A stretch of 64,000 nucleotides of DNA, taken from positions 186,001 to 250,000 of the forward strand of contig NZ_VLKO01000004.1 in the NCBI RefSeq assembly GCF_007830355.1. Reading direction: 5' to 3'. Below, piece after piece: positions 63,508-64,000 of this stretch; positions within the stretch are counted from its first letter, which is position 1, and each line of letters opens with the position of its first letter. The notes under the pieces were generated by a model. It saw only the letters and a list, made by a program, of their open reading frames with translations, was not told the DNA's origin and made no database searches. Position numbers and translations under genes: made by a program. This DNA is from Flavobacterium tiangeerense (GTDB lineage: Bacteria; Bacteroidota; Bacteroidia; Flavobacteriales; Flavobacteriaceae).

Positions 63508-63526
63508 GAATCCCTCTTTCTCCGCA
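63508..63526 (+). other. attR core (right end of the island)
   Basis: GAATCCCTCTTTCTCCGCA, 19 bases, is identical to the tRNA-Ser 3' end at 36822-36840, but without a tRNA in front of it. It marks the right junction; what follows should be the original downstream flank of the tRNA gene. Confidence 0.88.
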
Positions 63527-63528
63527 AG

Positions 63529-63563
63529 GAAAGCCCGAAACGCAAGTTTTAGGCTTTTTTTAT
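63529..63563 (+). terminator. Original tRNA-Ser terminator displaced by the island
   Basis: AAAGCC and GGCTTT enclose a second stem AAAC-GCAA-GTTT with a GCAA tetraloop, followed by a T-run. It directly follows attR, so before integration it would have ended the transcript of the first tRNA-Ser gene. Confidence 0.75.
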
Positions 63564-63767
63564 TTCATAAAAGCCTTAAAAATTTTCTTTTATAAATGTT
63601 TTCGATTTCATTGCAGGACTCCCCTTCTAGGACCTCATTAGTAATCCAATTTTCTTAGCAAAAATATAAAGATGAAAAATTTGTGGTATTATTTTGTTTT
63701 AAAAAATTGATCCGTATACCATACTTATTTTTTAACATTCTTTTTTTAGTAAAATCATAATAGAATG

Positions 63768-63797
63768 TTGCAGATTCGAAAAAACTTATTATATTTG
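63768..63797 (+). promoter_or_regulatory. Promoter of the second tRNA-Ser gene
   Basis: TTG at 63768-63770 and TATATTTG at 63790-63797 are 19 bp apart, the same canonical spacing as for the first tRNA-Ser. The remaining bases between 63564 and 63767 show no gene. Confidence 0.8.
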
Positions 63798-63829
63798 CAC
63801 TCGCAATCAAAAAATGATAGCAACATACT

Positions 63830-63914
63830 GGAGAAATGGCAGAGCGGTCGAATGCGGCAGTCTTGAAAACTGTTGACTGTAACAGGTCCGGGGGTTCGAA
63901 TCCCTCTTTCTCCG
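63830..63914 (+). tRNA. tRNA-Ser (anticodon UGA), second copy
   Basis: All 85 bases are identical to the tRNA at 36754-36838, and the seven bases before both genes (ACATACT) also match. It has its own promoter and terminator. Eighteen of the 19 att bases are present at its 3' end (followed by G instead of A), so it could also act as an attachment site. Confidence 0.97.
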
Positions 63915-63928
63915 CGGAATTAAAAGCG

Positions 63929-63966
63929 AAACGCTGTAAAAGTAAAATTTTACAGCGTTTTTTTAT
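63929..63966 (+). terminator. Terminator of the second tRNA-Ser gene
   Basis: AAACGCTGTAAAA and TTTTACAGCGTTT form a 13-bp stem around GTAAAA, followed by a T-run. Confidence 0.85.
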
Positions 63967-64000
63967 TGCTAACGATCCTATCCATTATTCATTAATCGCA

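Overview
The window looks like a chromosome segment of a Flavobacterium-type member of the Bacteroidota. It is AT-rich, and its promoters carry the TAnnTTTG -7 element typical of the phylum, in the clearest cases with TTG 19 bp upstream. Several gene arrangements also point there: the LpxC-FabZ fusion, the block HD hydrolase / lpxD / lpxC-fabZ / lpxA / efp, an S1/P1-like nuclease and flavobacterial tyrosine recombinases.

Positions 1-36.7 kb read as ordinary core chromosome. In order: the end of an LTA-synthase-like phosphotransferase, an S1/P1 nuclease, a YeiH transporter with its LysR regulator, a large vWA membrane protein, fabG, an NhaC/MetT-type transporter with a structured leader, a di-haem peroxidase lipoprotein, sucD, a lipid A block with efp and two lpxD paralogues, an HD hydrolase, an amino acid permease and a large FAD/Fe-S oxidoreductase. 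On the plus strand follow a peptidoglycan-recycling module (GH10-like lipid-free hydrolase, AmpG-like permease, NagZ), a thiol-redox cluster (peroxiredoxin, thioredoxin, small conserved protein, Tpx), and dgkA, ftsK, lolA, lptF-like and ribB.

At 36.75 kb there is a tRNA-Ser(UGA). Its 19-bp 3' end is repeated at 63508-63526 and defines attL and attR of a 26.7-kb integrative island. An integrase lies just inside attL, and a pair of 11-bp-spaced GTGAACA repeats lies just inside each end. A second, identical tRNA-Ser(UGA) with its own promoter follows at 63830.

The island begins with debris: an HsdR C-terminal remnant fused head-on to a recombinase fragment. Next comes a plus-strand redox cassette (AraC regulator, alpha/beta hydrolase, PQQ-type sugar dehydrogenase with one internal stop, MFS exporter, cyclophilin-like protein, cupin, Tat-tagged alcohol dehydrogenase, lipoprotein cyclophilin-like protein, HxlR regulator, convergent SDR). 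Most of these enzymes carry lipoprotein or Tat export signals.

The second half is a NifS-like cysteine desulfurase facing a 12-gene minus-strand operon of about 10.8 kb. The operon encodes a periplasmic, cytochrome-linked molybdenum hydroxylase (2Fe-2S subunit, di-haem cytochrome c, Tat-exported Mo subunit), followed by XdhC, MoaA, MocA-like, MoeA, a TSUP permease, MoaD, MoeB-rhodanese, MoaE and a MoaC-MoaB fusion. This nearly self-sufficient package makes both the cofactor and the enzyme. An aldehyde dehydrogenase and a decayed Old Yellow Enzyme gene complete the cargo. The common theme is oxidation or detoxification of aldehydes and related carbonyl or heterocyclic compounds, much of it outside the cytoplasm. 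The substrate cannot be read from the sequence.
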